64,000 nucleotides of DNA from Chrysophaeum taylorii. Lineage: Eukaryota; Sar; Pelagophyceae; Pelagomonadales; Pelagomonadaceae. The notes beneath the pieces were generated by a model. The model was not told the origin of the DNA. It saw nothing but the letters and a program-made list of their open reading frames with translations, and made no database searches. Of this stretch, positions 1-9,733 are shown piece by piece (within the stretch, counting starts at the first letter, position 1; each line of letters opens with the position of its first letter). The position numbers and the translations under genes were made by a program. Where the stretch lies: NCBI GenBank assembly GCA_029834535.1, contig JAQMWT010000469.1, positions 48,721-112,720 on the forward strand, in the 5' to 3' direction.

Positions 1-1394
1 GGCGAGGATTCTTGATGCCTGTGAGTGTTTGTGGCTGCGTGGATCGACGAGTCGTCGTCGTCTTCATGTCCTGTTGGTCGCTTTCTTGCCGACGACGGCA
101 CAGTCCGACTGCGAGTTGTGTCAGTTCCCCTTGCCCAACGAATAACAAACGAACGAACGAACGAACGCACAAATTTACCACCTTAGCATCAAGCTTGGTA
201 GGTGGGCCAGGAACGTTTGGAAGCTGGCTCGCGGCTAGCGAATGCACGCTTTGCTCGACGAAAGATGCGCGTCCTACAATGACAACGGCGACGCGCAGGA
301 ACGTTTGCTTTTAAATCGGGGAGTTTTTCTTGCACGACGGCAGAGCCAGGCTACTTACTACCAGCGTCGAGACGATTTTTTCTGTACGCTTTGGTCGATC
401 TCAACGCGCGGGCGATCATGCCGCTATTTCTCGCGCGTGGAAGAAATTCGAGTGTACTCCAGATGACCAAGCTCAATATTGGCGTTGCGTCTCTTCAGAT
501 TGCACTCGATTACGATCGGGTCCATGACACGAGTGCACTTCCCAGACCCACTTCGTTTCCTCAACACATTGGGCATCGGCATCGCCAAAATCGGCGCGAT
601 AATGGACTGCGGGAGCAACCTTGTCATCGTCACGCTATTTCCCTTTGTGTCTGCGCTTATCGTTGCGTCGTCTATGCCACCGCCAAGTTTCGTTGTCTTG
701 GTCCGGAATCACGAGCTCAAAGCTCGCAATGAGCGCGCGACATCGATGGCGACGTACGCGACACGCTCTGGCTGTTTTACGTCGCCTTGCCGAGTTTCTC
801 TCAGTGTCGTCCAAACCCACCCAAATACGTATCGATGCGTCAATTCACGACAGGTTGTTGTTGTTGTTGTTGTTGCTGAGATCGTATACTGGCTGCTCGT
901 CTTATATCTTCACTTCTTTTTCTTGCTTGAAGTATGATCGCGGCAGCGGACGGGACAACCTCAAGGTCCTTGGCACATCCCCCGACATCAAGTGCACGAG
1001 CCCAGCCTACCGGGGGTGGTTGTGGCAATTTAAATAGTGTGGATGACTCCGACTGCTGCTCGTGCACAGGTGGCTGTCTGGCCAATGGGCGTACCACTGT
1101 CGATCGTACCGCCGCCGTCTCAATCCGTCGTCGAACGACGACAGCAATGAAAACCCGGCGCTGGAAGGGGACTTTTCACCAGAAAGCAACGAAATTTTCT
1201 TTTCGAGCTTCGCCATCGACTCTTGCAAGAGCGGGAAATTGAGGCGCATAAAAGGGGGGTGAAACCTTGCGACGACTCGCTTTTGCTTATGAAGAGTTCG
1301 TCTTTGCTTGTGTCTCCACCATAGACTGTGATACGCAGCTATGAGGCTTCCCCGTCTTCGAGCTCGCGTGGCTTGTCTTTTTGTCCGCCTCGAT
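1..1394. other. Left-edge intergenic DNA, no gene recognised
   Basis: No convincing coding frame is seen; all open frames are short, overlap one another and have no family motif. Two simple repeats stand out: an (AACG)n run at about 143-170 and a (GTT)n run at about 853-876. Base composition is mixed and unremarkable. Confidence 0.5.
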
Positions 1395-1412
1395 CACGGT
1401 GTATGACTCGCG
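1395..1412 (+). repeat. Left arm of an imperfect inverted repeat around the copia insertion
   Basis: The 18 bases CACGGTGTATGACTCGCG reappear in inverted form at 7629-7647 with a substitution and an inserted base. The two arms bracket the heat-shock-element-like clusters and the copia element. Without the copia insertion the arms would be roughly 270 bp apart, so they belonged to one palindromic locus, perhaps a small DNA element. Confidence 0.45.
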
Positions 1413-1425
1413 CGGAAAAGAAAAT

Positions 1426-1461
1426 GGAAGCTTCTGGAAATGGATGTTTCCAGAAGTTTCC
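1426..1461. promoter_or_regulatory. Two perfect three-unit heat-shock-element-like sites
   Basis: The sequence contains GAA-nn-TTC-nn-GAA at 1427-1439 and TTC-nn-GAA-nn-TTC at 1448-1460, each an exact match to the canonical trimeric heat-shock factor site. CTTCTGGAAA (1431-1440) and TTTCCAGAAG (1447-1456) form a perfect 10-bp inverted repeat with a 6-base loop. Heat-shock factor binding is inferred from the consensus only. Some LTR elements and stress promoters carry such arrays. Confidence 0.45.
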
Positions 1462-1489
1462 AGATTTTCCGAGGGCCTCTCAGAGGCTG

Positions 1490-1585
1490 TGTGAGGAAGC
1501 TATGACACTTACCCCTGCACCGCGTATCCAGTATCCCTATGTCATTCTCTTATCGCTAGTCTAACGCCTCATTCCAGTTGTCACA
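1490..1585 (+). repeat. 5' LTR of copia element (96 bp)
   Basis: It begins TGTGAGG and ends GTCACA, with the TG...CA termini expected of an LTR. It matches 7353-7448 at 91 of 96 positions. The 5 bases before it (GGCTG, 1485-1489) are repeated exactly after the 3' LTR (7449-7453), the usual copia target duplication. At 96 bp the LTR is very short for the family. Confidence 0.93.
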
Positions 1586-1600
1586 TGGTAGAGGTGCTCG
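1586..1600 (+). other. Putative primer-binding site
   Basis: TGGTAGAGGTGCTCG follows the LTR end directly. Copia elements normally have TGGTATCAGAGC-like sequence here, pairing with the 3' end of initiator methionine tRNA. Only the first five bases match well, so the priming tRNA is uncertain. Confidence 0.5.
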
Positions 1601-1689
1601 TTCGTTTCGATCGAACGTGTGCTTGACTTCACGGCGACTCCTCATCGGCTTCAGTTCATTGCTACGTGTTCGGTTCGTTATCGTTTATC

Positions 1690-2720
1690 ATGTCCTCGAT
1701 CGAAATTAAAGATAGCAAGCTTTCGCAAAAACTCGATGCCTTCAGTGGTGAGCGACATCGTTTTCACCAATGGACCCGGCGCCTGGAAAACATGATCATT
1801 TCCACCGGTGATCGCATTATCTTGACCAATGACACTTGGACTAGCATTTCCGCCTCTGGCTGCTCTGAAGAAGAATTTGGTCTTAAGCAGCAACGCTGGT
1901 ACTCTGCACTGTTCATGGCGCTACCAATGCATGATACTGATCGTGCTGATATCCGTGAATACCGCGATATGAACTTCACGCGGCTTTACAAGCGCATTAC
2001 TGATGTTTACATGGGCCATGGAGATCGTGTCGCTCTGTCTGCAATTGCTTCACTGCGTTCCTTGGTGTGCAACAATATCGATGAACTTGAGTCTTTTCTT
2101 AACAAGTTCATCACTGGTGTTCAAGTTGCTCGGCATCATCAAGATTTCCCTGACACACTTGCATTGCAATTGCTTCAGACAAAAATCCCCGACTCGATCT
2201 TGTCTAAGGATCTCATTGCACTTGATCCTAAACTGCGCACATATGATGGTTTCGTTGATCGCCTCCACAGTAAAGTTTTTGATTATCTTCAGACCAAGTC
2301 TGCGCTTGTCCATGCTACGTTCCGTGAAAGTCCCCGTCATCGTGAACGTTGCAACTTTTACGGTCGTACCAACCATCCTTCTGATAAATACCTTCATCGC
2401 CTCAATGCTTTGCGCTCCCAACAACGTTCTAACCCTCGCCCATCTTTTCGAACATCTTTCCGTAACCGACCTTCATCTTCATTTTCCCGTGGTTTCCATC
2501 GCAAGCGCCCACGCCATACTGATCTTTGTCACTTTTGTGGTATTCCTGGCCATCACCAGAAAGATTGTCATAAGCGCCAGCGCTATTTGCTCTCACAAGC
2601 CACCGCCCGCCCTCGGCATCAATATCAATACCCACGTCGGTCAACTCCCCAATACCCACCTCGGTCCAATCCCCAATACCCACCTCGGCCCCATCCACCC
2701 TTCTCCAAAATTATCTTTCC
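1690..2720 (+). pseudogene. gag: copia Gag with CCHC zinc knuckle
   Basis: Gag packages the element RNA into particles. The first ATG in frame is at 1690. Residues about 1-230 form the helical UBN2/gag-like region (WTRRLENMI, LQLLQTKIPDSIL). A basic Arg/Ser-rich stretch follows, then a CCHC knuckle, CHFCGIPGHHQKDC, at about 2527-2568. Downstream is a Pro-rich region with YPPR repeats. The same frame stays open to 3120, but from about 2740 the coding signal moves to another frame that carries protease, so gag and pol are offset. That offset could be a natural frameshift site or a mutation. Confidence 0.85.
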
Positions 2721-2735
2721 GCCCCCATTCCACTC

Positions 2736-4300
2736 TTGCCTCCATCTCAATCCTCTCCGCCGCTCCTTGCGTTGCCACCCTCCACCACACCCTCTGTCCC
2801 GCCTTCCACCGCTGTCTCCCTTCCTGACCCATCTCTTTCTGCACCCACCTATCCGTCTTTCAATTTCCATCTTCTTTCCATCTCCCCCTCCATTCACCAA
2901 GTCCTTTCCTCCACCAATGCCCTTACCGCTCTGCTCACCGCCCGTGAGCGCGACTACCTTCACAGCACCAACCTTCGCCTCGTTGTCTACGATACCGGCG
3001 CAAACGCCAATCTCTTCAATTCTTCAGCTGGTTTCGCTGACCTTGACAACAGTCAACAGCACTCCATCACTTCTGCTATCGGCACTGGCTCTGTTTCTGG
3101 TTCTGGCACTGCTCACTTAACGTTCCCTTCAATTGGTCCTCTTGACAATCGTGGTCTTCCTTCTCCTGCACCCACTCTTTCCGCCCCTCATGGTATCCAT
3201 GTCGCGTTCCCGCATACCCTCATTTCTCCTAGCCTTGGTGACAAACGGATTCTTTCGGATCATGCCCTTGAGCAAGTTGGTTACGATTGCCACACCATTC
3301 AGGCCGCTGGCCTTGCTCATCCGCAACGTATTTTACGTCACCGCCAAACGCATCACGTTATTCCCCTGCTTCGTCGCTGTGGTCTTCTTTTGATCGTCTG
3401 TTGGATCGGCAATACGACCGCTGCGCCCTACGCGGACTTCGTTTCACCTTTCGTGGCATTTTCTTCTTGCCCCCGTGTCCATGACCCTTGTGCGTTTCCC
3501 GCTGTGTCTCAACGCACTCAACTTACCTTCGACCTTTGGCATGCTCGTCTTGGTCACTACAGTCCCTCTTATATCCGCCGATTGTCTTCTCTCGCTGTTG
3601 GCGCACCGCTTTTCCCGAGCTCCGCGTCTCTTTGTTTTTGTCCTGCTTGTGCTCTCGGTAAAATGCATGCTGCGCAAGTTGGCCAACGTAAAGCCCATGC
3701 TTCCGCTTCCACTTCGCTTCCTGCCTCCGAGCCTTTGTCTCGTCCACGTGCCGTTGCGCCCTACCTTATTATCCACGCCCATCTCATGTTTGCAGGCGTC
3801 CCATCCTTCATATATCAAGATCGCGCGATCCTCACGTTTGTCGATGATCATACGCGCCGCCGCACACGTTACTTTGCTCCACGACACGATGCACTTACGA
3901 ACGCTCGTCAACTCGAACTTTTTCTGTCTACCGTGGTTCGCCCATTCGGATATCGCATTGCCCTCATCTACACCGATCGTGACCGCTCTCTTATGGGCCA
4001 ATTCGAAACCTTCTGTCTGGGCAACAACATCGCTCTCAAACGTGCACCTGCAGCTCAGTCCAAAACTTCACAGGCGCACGCTTTTTCTGGTGTTGTGGAA
4101 CGCTCTCATCGCGCAACTGCTGATATTACTCGCACTCTTTTGGCACATGCGCACCGTCCACCTGATTTTTGGCGTTGGGCCATGGAAACGGCTGACTTCA
4201 TCTCTGAGCGCATGCCAAATGCCTCTAATCCTGGATATATGACGCCATATGAAATGCTACATGAAAGTCTCCCCAAATGCTACATGAAACTCTCCCCCGT
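2736..4300 (+). pseudogene. pol: copia Pol: protease and integrase part
   Basis: The aspartic protease motif YDTGANANLF lies near 2988-3017. The integrase zinc-binding region follows with WHARLGHYS at about 3535 and CPAC at about 3640. The integrase core shows TDRD at about 3972 and ERSHRA at about 4099, matching the second Asp and the Glu of the DDE triad. The first Asp, normally in an H-T-D-L context, is replaced by His in IIHAHLMF (about 3768). The frame is lost at a 23-bp tandem duplication (4252-4274 repeated at 4275-4297), after which the integrase C-terminal part continues in the next frame to about 4867. Confidence 0.85.
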
Positions 4301-4867
4301 GTTGATTTTCTTCGTGTTTGGGGCTGTCCTGCTGCAATTCTTACTGGCGACAAATGGCCTACCAAAGCTATAACCGGCATCTTCATTGGGTATCCCTCTG
4401 CAGGCCCTGGATATCGCATATTGCTTCAACGCCCCACTGGTCCTGTCATCCACACCTCGATTGATGTTGTTTTTGATGAAAATTTTGCTCTGCGTAAGTC
4501 TCTGTCCTCTCAACCCCTTCCTCCGTCTCTTGTGGATTCTCGTTTTCCTGACTTATTTTATTACGACCCTCGTTTATCTTCCGCTGTTGCTCCCTTGTCT
4601 TCTGTTTTTGATGCTCAGGAGCCGGCCTTATCGGGACTGATCACCCCTGAAACAATATCTCAACCGTCACTGGACAATACACAACCGTTACCGGACAATA
4701 CGAAACGTGCACCATTACGTCGAGCCAGACGGGGCCGACCGCGCAAAGTCGACCAACGCGCGTTACAACAACCAACAAACTTTTATACGGGCGATTCTGT
4801 TTCATCCTGTCTCAATGTCGATTCTGTTTCCTCTGTCGCTTCTGTTTCCTCCTGTAACTCTTTGTAT
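4277..4867 (+). pseudogene. pol: copia integrase C-terminal region and linker
   Basis: This continues Pol after the frameshift. VDFLRVWGCPA followed by GIFIGYPSAGPGYRIL is the conserved copia region after the integrase core. A Ser/Pro-rich linker follows with a basic RRARRGRPRK patch. The frame runs into the terminal-repeat insertion at 4868, which adds foreign codons before a stop. Linker coding resumes at about 5157-5234 (LLASEETSQYSYIDET), up to the LINE-like insertion. Confidence 0.8.
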
Positions 4868-5128
4868 GTCTTTAAATGTCGACTGCTAAGAGGGGGGTGT
4901 GTGGGGGGAGCATGAAGGATGTGGGTGGTATGTCTTTAAATGTCGACTGCTAAGAGGGGGGTGTGTGTGGGGAGCATGAAGGATGTGGGTGGGTTTGTGG
5001 GGTATGAGGGATGTGGGTGGTATGTCTCTTATGTTAGCTTTCGTTTGTTAGTTCATTATGTCTTCCTTCCCCTTTGTTTAGCTAACACCCACACACACCC
5101 CCCTCTTAGCAGTTGACATTTAAAAACA
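4868..5128 (+). mobile_element. Short terminal-inverted-repeat element inserted in copia pol
   Basis: The unit GTCTTTAAATGTCGACTGCT starts at 4868 and again at 4932, a 64-bp tandem duplication. An inverted copy closes the element at about 5086-5128 (CTCTTAGCAGTTGACATTTA). The arms include a G-rich tract with GTGTGTGGGG. Related single ends occur near 39660, 49095, 52563 and 55755. No open frame is carried, so it is non-autonomous. A clear target duplication was not found. The inverted end reads as a pyrimidine tract plus CTTAG/CAG, like a 3' splice site, and CTAAC lies upstream, hence the comparison with introner elements in the findings. Confidence 0.75.
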
Positions 5129-5234
5129 CCCTTGTTGATCCCCATGCACATGTTTATTACTAGCTTCCGAAGAAACCTCTCAGTATTCATACATTGACGA
5201 AACTACCATTACTTCCACCCATTTACGTGAAGCT

Positions 5235-5621
5235 GTAACTAACTTCAGACCTCTCCCGAGCATGGGAGCCAGGCCGGACAGGCAGGAGCCGATCCGGAAT
5301 CACAGAGGAAAATCACGCAGTTGGGGCTGAGGCGAGGGACGAGGACTCGTTGATGATGGACCGCCACTGCGCGCGGTCTTGTGCGAAGTCGTGCAAAAGC
5401 GTCGCAGGCCGCAAACGTGTTGGTCCACGAACAATCGACCTGTCCGTCGCGTTCTGCCCAACCGAGCGAACCCCATTCCAGCGCGGACTTTCCGGGTGCT
5501 AACCGGCCAGCCCGGGAGGCGAGCAGGCACCGTCTCACTCCGGGACGGCCGGGGCCGCCGCAGGGAGCCAGCGTGTTAGGCGCCGTCCTCCATTGCAACC
5601 AACGGTTAGCGATCGCAGGGC
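5235..5621 (-). mobile_element. LINE-like repeat, copy 1, inserted in copia pol
   Basis: It is flanked by GAAGCT at 5229-5234 and 5622-5627. Removing one copy rejoins the Pol linker frame (HLREA then LAQTNPERPGW), which fixes the boundaries. Read on the minus strand it ends with a short GTTA-type tail (GAAGTTAGTTAC). About 285 bp nearest that end is shared with 37694-37995 and 57356-57648, while the opposite end differs between copies. A shared 3' end with simple-repeat tail plus variable 5' truncation is the pattern of non-LTR retrotransposition. A minus-strand frame is partly conserved among copies (GWGSLGWAERDGQVDCSW), possibly the C-terminal tail of the parent protein. Confidence 0.75.
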
Positions 5622-5631
5622 GAAGCTTTAG

Positions 5632-6217
5632 CTCAGACCAATCCTGAGCGTCCTGGCTGGTTGCAAGCCATCGCTAAAGAGTATAGCTCCCTTGGTCAGC
5701 TTGGTTGCTGGGATGTTGTTCGCCTTCCTTCGACTTTTTCTGGCAACATTTGTACCCTCAAGTGGATCCTTCGCAAGAAGTATGACTCTGGCCGCTTCAA
5801 ATCATACAAGGCTCGCCTCGTCGTCCGCGGTTACACCCAGGTTCACGGCATTGACTATCATGACACCTACTCACCGGTTGCTAACATCGTCACGATCCGT
5901 TTCTTTCTAACCTTTGTCGCTGTTCATGACTGGGATTTGCACAAGTTGGATGTCAGCTCCGCTTTTATCCAAGCTCCCATTGACGAAGACATCTATGTCT
6001 GGCCACCCGAAGGCTATGCTCCTCGCCAACCCACCGATGGTTCCAAAATCGTTTACAAGCTCCGTCGCTCTTGGTATGGTTGCAAACAAGCTTGTCGCAA
6101 TTCGTGGCTTTATTTGGAGCGCTTCCTTCTCAATGATTGTGGCATCGTCCGCGGATCTGGTGACACTTGCAATTACAAGCTCGTGCTCAGTTGTCCTGCG
6201 TCTCGTTCTTGTCGTTG
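5632..6217 (+). pseudogene. pol: copia reverse transcriptase, first part
   Basis: The region encodes WLQAIAKEYSSL and then KARLVVRGYTQVHGIDY and SPVANIVTIRFFL, typical of copia reverse transcriptase. The first catalytic Asp is present in KLDVSSAFIQAPI (about 5944). The YGLKQAPR segment has decayed to YGCKQACR. The frame stops just before the second catalytic block because of a frameshift at about 6200. Confidence 0.88.
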
Positions 6218-6681
6218 ATGATCTTCTTGTGGCGCACCCTCGTCATTGCATTGGCCATTACCAAGCCTTTTTCCTCCGTTTCCGCACTTTCACTGACGTC
6301 AATGAGCTTGATCTCACCTCTTACGTTGGTCTTCGCATTACGCGTGATCGCTCTCAGAAAACCCTCACTCTTGACCAATCCCATGCTATACGTGAAATCC
6401 TTACCGAACATCGCTTCATCAACAGTAAACCTGAACTGACTCCCGCTCCCAAAGGTCTTCATCTTTCTGCGGCTGATTGTCCTGCTCCTGGTTCTCCAGA
6501 TCACATCTTCATGGCGCGCATCCCTTTTCGCCGTATTGTTGGCTGTGTCCTCTTCATCTCCATCATGACTCGCCCTGATATCACTTGGTCCGTCAATCAG
6601 TGTGTGCGTTTTTCCCACAATCCTGGTAAACCCCACTGGCACGCTTTATCCCACACTCTGCGTTATCTCAACGGTTCTTAG
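6200..6681 (+). pseudogene. pol: copia reverse transcriptase, second part
   Basis: In the next frame LVVDDLLVA (about 6206-6232) replaces the usual YVDD box, so the two Asp residues remain but Tyr is lost. SYVGLRITRD and the MTRPDITWSVN block near 6570 are the conserved end of copia reverse transcriptase. The frame ends in a stop at LRYLNGS, where the homologous sequence moves to another frame. Confidence 0.85.
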
Positions 6682-7189
6682 GATTGCCCTTATTCTTGGT
6701 CGCGATTCTACCCTTCGTCTCTGTGGCTATTCCGACTCCAGCTGGGCCGACGACCCTGATGACCGCCACTCTACAACTGGTTTTTGTTTTCTCCTTGCTG
6801 GCTCTATGATAGCCTACTGCTCCCGCTCGCAGTACTTACTTGCTCGCTCTTCTTTTGAAGCTGAATTGCTCGCTCTTTACGCTGCTACTGCTGAGCTCTC
6901 TTGGCTTCTCAAACTTTTTGATGACTTTGATCTCCCTCGTCACACGGTCCCAATGTATGTCGATAATAGCACCACCGTCACCCAAGTCCGTCTCCAATGT
7001 CTCACACGGCGCACCCGCCATATTGACATTCGCTTTTACAGTACTGCCGAATATCATCGCAACCACATCATTGATCTCCAACACATTCCCCGCCTTCACA
7101 ATCTTAGCGATATTTTCACCCGCAGTACGGAAGCTCCTTCCTTCCTCCGGCTTCGTGCTCGTTACCTCACCTCGTGCTTTTCGCCCTAA
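6680..7189 (+). pseudogene. pol: copia RNase H domain
   Basis: GYSDSSWADDPDDRHSTTGF is the hallmark start of copia RNase H. It is followed by SSFEAELLAL, MYVDNSTT and RRTRHIDIRFY, which carry the remaining acidic and His positions. The domain runs to a natural stop at 7189 and so is a complete C-terminus in a third frame. Confidence 0.88.
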
Positions 7190-7259
7190 TCTCTGCTGTT
7201 TCTTTCTGCCACAATTCCTCTATTGACGTCTTTCCTCACAGCTTCTCCTCTGTGAGCGT

Positions 7260-7360
7260 CTCACTTACCCCTTTCTCCTTTTCTTTCTTTTCCAGCACCT
7301 GTGTGAGGACCTCACTTACCCCTTTTTCCTTTTCTTTCTTTTCCAGCACCTGTGTGAGGA
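7260..7360 (+). repeat. Two-copy 51-bp tandem repeat next to 3' LTR
   Basis: Units 7260-7310 and 7311-7360 are nearly identical. Each has a long CT-rich tract followed by CAGCACCTGTGTGAGGA. The unit ends with the first bases of the LTR, so a duplication involving the LTR boundary produced it. The polypurine tract that primes plus-strand synthesis would be expected here, but the coding strand is pyrimidine-rich. Confidence 0.8.
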
Positions 7361-7448
7361 AGCTATGACACTTACCCCTGCACCACGTATCCAGTATTCC
7401 TACGTCATTCTCTTATGGCTAGTCTAACGCCTCATTCGAGTTGTCACA
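7353..7448 (+). repeat. 3' LTR of copia element (96 bp)
   Basis: It matches the 5' LTR with five substitutions and is followed directly by the GGCTG target duplication at 7449-7453. Confidence 0.93.
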
Positions 7449-7543
7449 GGCTGGAATAGTGCGTCAAATAATGAATATTCAGTAGTGCGCGCCGCCGCCA
7501 CGTTGGGCTCAGTCCGCCAGGTTGCTGAAAGTCTTCTCTCCAG

Positions 7544-7627
7544 TTTCCGGAAGCATCCACGGAAATGGGAAGATATGGAAGCTTCCGGACATTTATTTCC
7601 AGGTCGGCTGTTTACATTTCCGGAAAT
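7544..7627. promoter_or_regulatory. Second part of the heat-shock-element-like cluster
   Basis: GAA/TTC units recur at two-base spacing: TTC-cg-GAA at 7545-7552, GAA-gc-TTC-cg-GA at 7578-7589 and TTTCCGGAAAT at 7617-7627. Before the copia insertion this stood about 100 bp from the cluster at 1426-1461. Function is inferred from consensus only. Confidence 0.35.
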
Positions 7628-7628
7628 A

Positions 7629-7647
7629 CGCGAGTCGTATCACCGTG
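7629..7647 (-). repeat. Right arm of inverted repeat paired with 1395-1412
   Basis: CGCGAGTCGTATCACCGTG is the near-perfect reverse complement of 1395-1412. Confidence 0.45.
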
Positions 7648-9409
7648 TACGTCCTCTGTGCACGCGCGTCCTCCTTACGAAAAAAGAGCGCAGGTTTATC
7701 CCTAGCTCGATGAGCGAGATTGCCGTTGGCTTGCTTGGCACCTCTGTCTCGACCCGAATCTTTGTCCTTTCCCAATAACTTTTGAGTTCTCAGATCTCGT
7801 ATCACGTTTTTCCTCCATACATCAGCGACGATTTCATGAGTGAGATCGCTCAGACCCGTGAGTATTTCCTCCTCGCGTGCGGTAAAATCAATTGGTCTTG
7901 ATATGCTTCGTGGCAATGCTCCTCCGCGCGAGCAAGGAGATCGGGTACAGGCTTTATCTCGAGCAAGCAACTGCCGCGCATCTCTTCGTCATCTACGCAT
8001 CTTCGCTTATCCATGATGGCGGTGTGGACTGTGGTGGTAGATGTCTGTGGCATCGCCAAGCTCGAAACCAGCGCCTCGAGAATAAAAGCCGCATTCTCTA
8101 GGGCCGGCCGGCCCAATGACCGCACTTGGTTCATTTCCTTGGAGGTCTCAGGGGGCAGTCGACCGCGAAGTCTCCAACGCCCCCCCACTTTCCGTGGCAC
8201 GAGCCCGATTATCTTCTTCTTCATATCCCACGATTCATGCCTGGACGCACAACCTTGAGGCAATACTTCGTTCCATCATACCAGCTTGGAAGAACCAGAC
8301 TGCGCTTACCATTGCTGTCGAGGATACGACGCGAACAATAGAGCGCTCTCGAAGAGGCATGCTGTTCTGGTTGGGAGGGCAACAAACGCAGTAGAAAGTG
8401 CGCATGCCCAGGTTTGAAAGAACAATTGGATTACGTGCCCGCCTTTGGTGGTGGCCACATCGTTACCGGGATCGAGGCATTGTACATTCGTCTCCTGTCT
8501 CCCGGAATACGCTAAGCTAGTCTCAAATCCAGATTCTCACAAACATCCGCACGAAGCCAGTTTGCGAAGGACAGCCCGTTCATCGAAATTTTCACATTAG
8601 ACGCAACCTTGCTGCATCGCGGCGATTTCACGACCGAGATGAGCGACCGTCACAATGGAGTTCCTCTCTTTGCAACTGCGCCTTTATCAGGACCTGGTCC
8701 AGCCGCAGAGTTCGAGTTGAGGTAGGAGGCAGAGATGCTGTAGCCATCTGGAACTCAAACACAAGTATGAGATCATCTACCGATCAATTCTTCTTCACAG
8801 TTTGCGGCGCGCTGTAGCACGCCAAGATCACGTTTAGTCTTTGGGCGGCGAACGAGGCAGGGAGATGGGTGCCGTGCTTTTGGAGCATCATCGAGGAGTC
8901 GAGCGATTCGACACAGCACCACAAAACCACTTGAGAAAAGCACTCGTGCAATGATGTACTCGGGCTTGCTCGATGGGAACAGGGGGGCGCTTCGGGGCCT
9001 GCCAGGACAATGATGATGCCGACGACCAGTGCCGACTGTTCAACATTTGCAACCTGGAGTCTGCGGTCGTGGTGCTTGTTTTGCGGCCTCCCTCCAAACT
9101 CTGGTCGCGCCAGGCAGTCGCGCATAAAAAGAGATGTGCTCGCTCCTCGCACCTACCCACGCCACTGACGCTCGACAAAGGAAGAGGGTTCGGACTTTCG
9201 TCGGTCCTGTGTTTGCGGATACATACTCAGGCTCTAACCTCCGCCCTCTTTTCGGCCGAACTAGCGCCGAGCCAGTACTATTTATATTCCTGGTTGGCGC
9301 TTTTTTTACTTCCACACGGAGGTGACCACAACACCCTGTTTTCGGTCCTTCAACTTGAGACCGTTGGGTACTACTAGTCCGTTGGGATTGGACTGACCGA
9401 GCGTTAAAA
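7648..9409. other. Intergenic DNA, no gene recognised
   Basis: Only short overlapping open frames with no family motifs are present. A possible upstream region for the gene at 9410 includes TATTTATATT at about 9280, about 130 bp before its ATG. Confidence 0.5.
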
Positions 9410-9733
9410 ATGTGCGAGGAGTCGAAGGTGTGCCTCGTCGGCGCCGTGGGCAGCGGTGCTCTGATGGGGAGCATGTTTGGCTTCGCGGGATCGCTCGTCG
9501 GGTGGTCCTGGCCGGGGGTGACGTTCGGGGCGGGGCTCGGTTCGCTCGCCGCAGTTTCGCCCGACGGCGCATCGCCGCGCCGAGCAGCGCTAACCCTCGG
9601 AGCCGCAGGCGTTGGTGCGGTCGCGTGTGTCGTCGCGGTCCCCCTCGCCGCCGTCCTCGCGAGTTTTGGCGCGAATCTCGCCCTCTGGCTCACTCGACGC
9701 CGTCGTCGTTTAGAAGAGAGTGTAGACGTCTAG
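9410..9733 (+). CDS. Small Gly/Ala-rich membrane protein, unknown function
   Basis: The 107-residue product starts at an ATG at 9410. Residues about 8-32 (GAVGSGALMGSMFGFAGSLVG), about 36-52 and about 60-92 are hydrophobic and rich in Gly and Ala, giving two to three membrane helices with small-residue packing motifs. A basic RRRRR patch follows, which predicts a cytosolic or matrix-side tail. I do not recognise the family; the Gly-rich helices resemble small mitochondrial inner-membrane proteins only in style. Its stop codon overlaps the stop of the convergent MAPEG gene by four bases (CTAG, 9730-9733), so the two transcripts must overlap in antisense. Coding is supported by the good frame and the precise tail-to-tail packing. 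Confidence 0.6.
   Translation: MCEESKVCLVGAVGSGALMGSMFGFAGSLVGWSWPGVTFGAGLGSLAAVSPDGASPRRAALTLGAAGVGAVACVVAVPLAAVLASFGANLALWLTRRRRRLEESVDV

Larger units (their letters stand above)
1490..7448 (+). mobile_element. Ty1/copia LTR retrotransposon, inactive
   Basis: The element has 96-bp LTRs, a 5-bp target duplication (GGCTG) and the copia domain order gag, protease, integrase, reverse transcriptase, RNase H, all on the plus strand. It is dead: at least three frameshifts are seen (a 23-bp tandem duplication at 4252-4297, and near 6200 and 6680). Two unrelated insertions interrupt pol: a terminal-repeat element at 4868-5128 and a LINE-like copy at 5235-5621. The LTRs differ by five substitutions, which suggests a moderately old insertion. 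A purine-rich tract is missing just before the 3' LTR; the sequence there is pyrimidine-rich on the coding strand. Confidence 0.93.
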
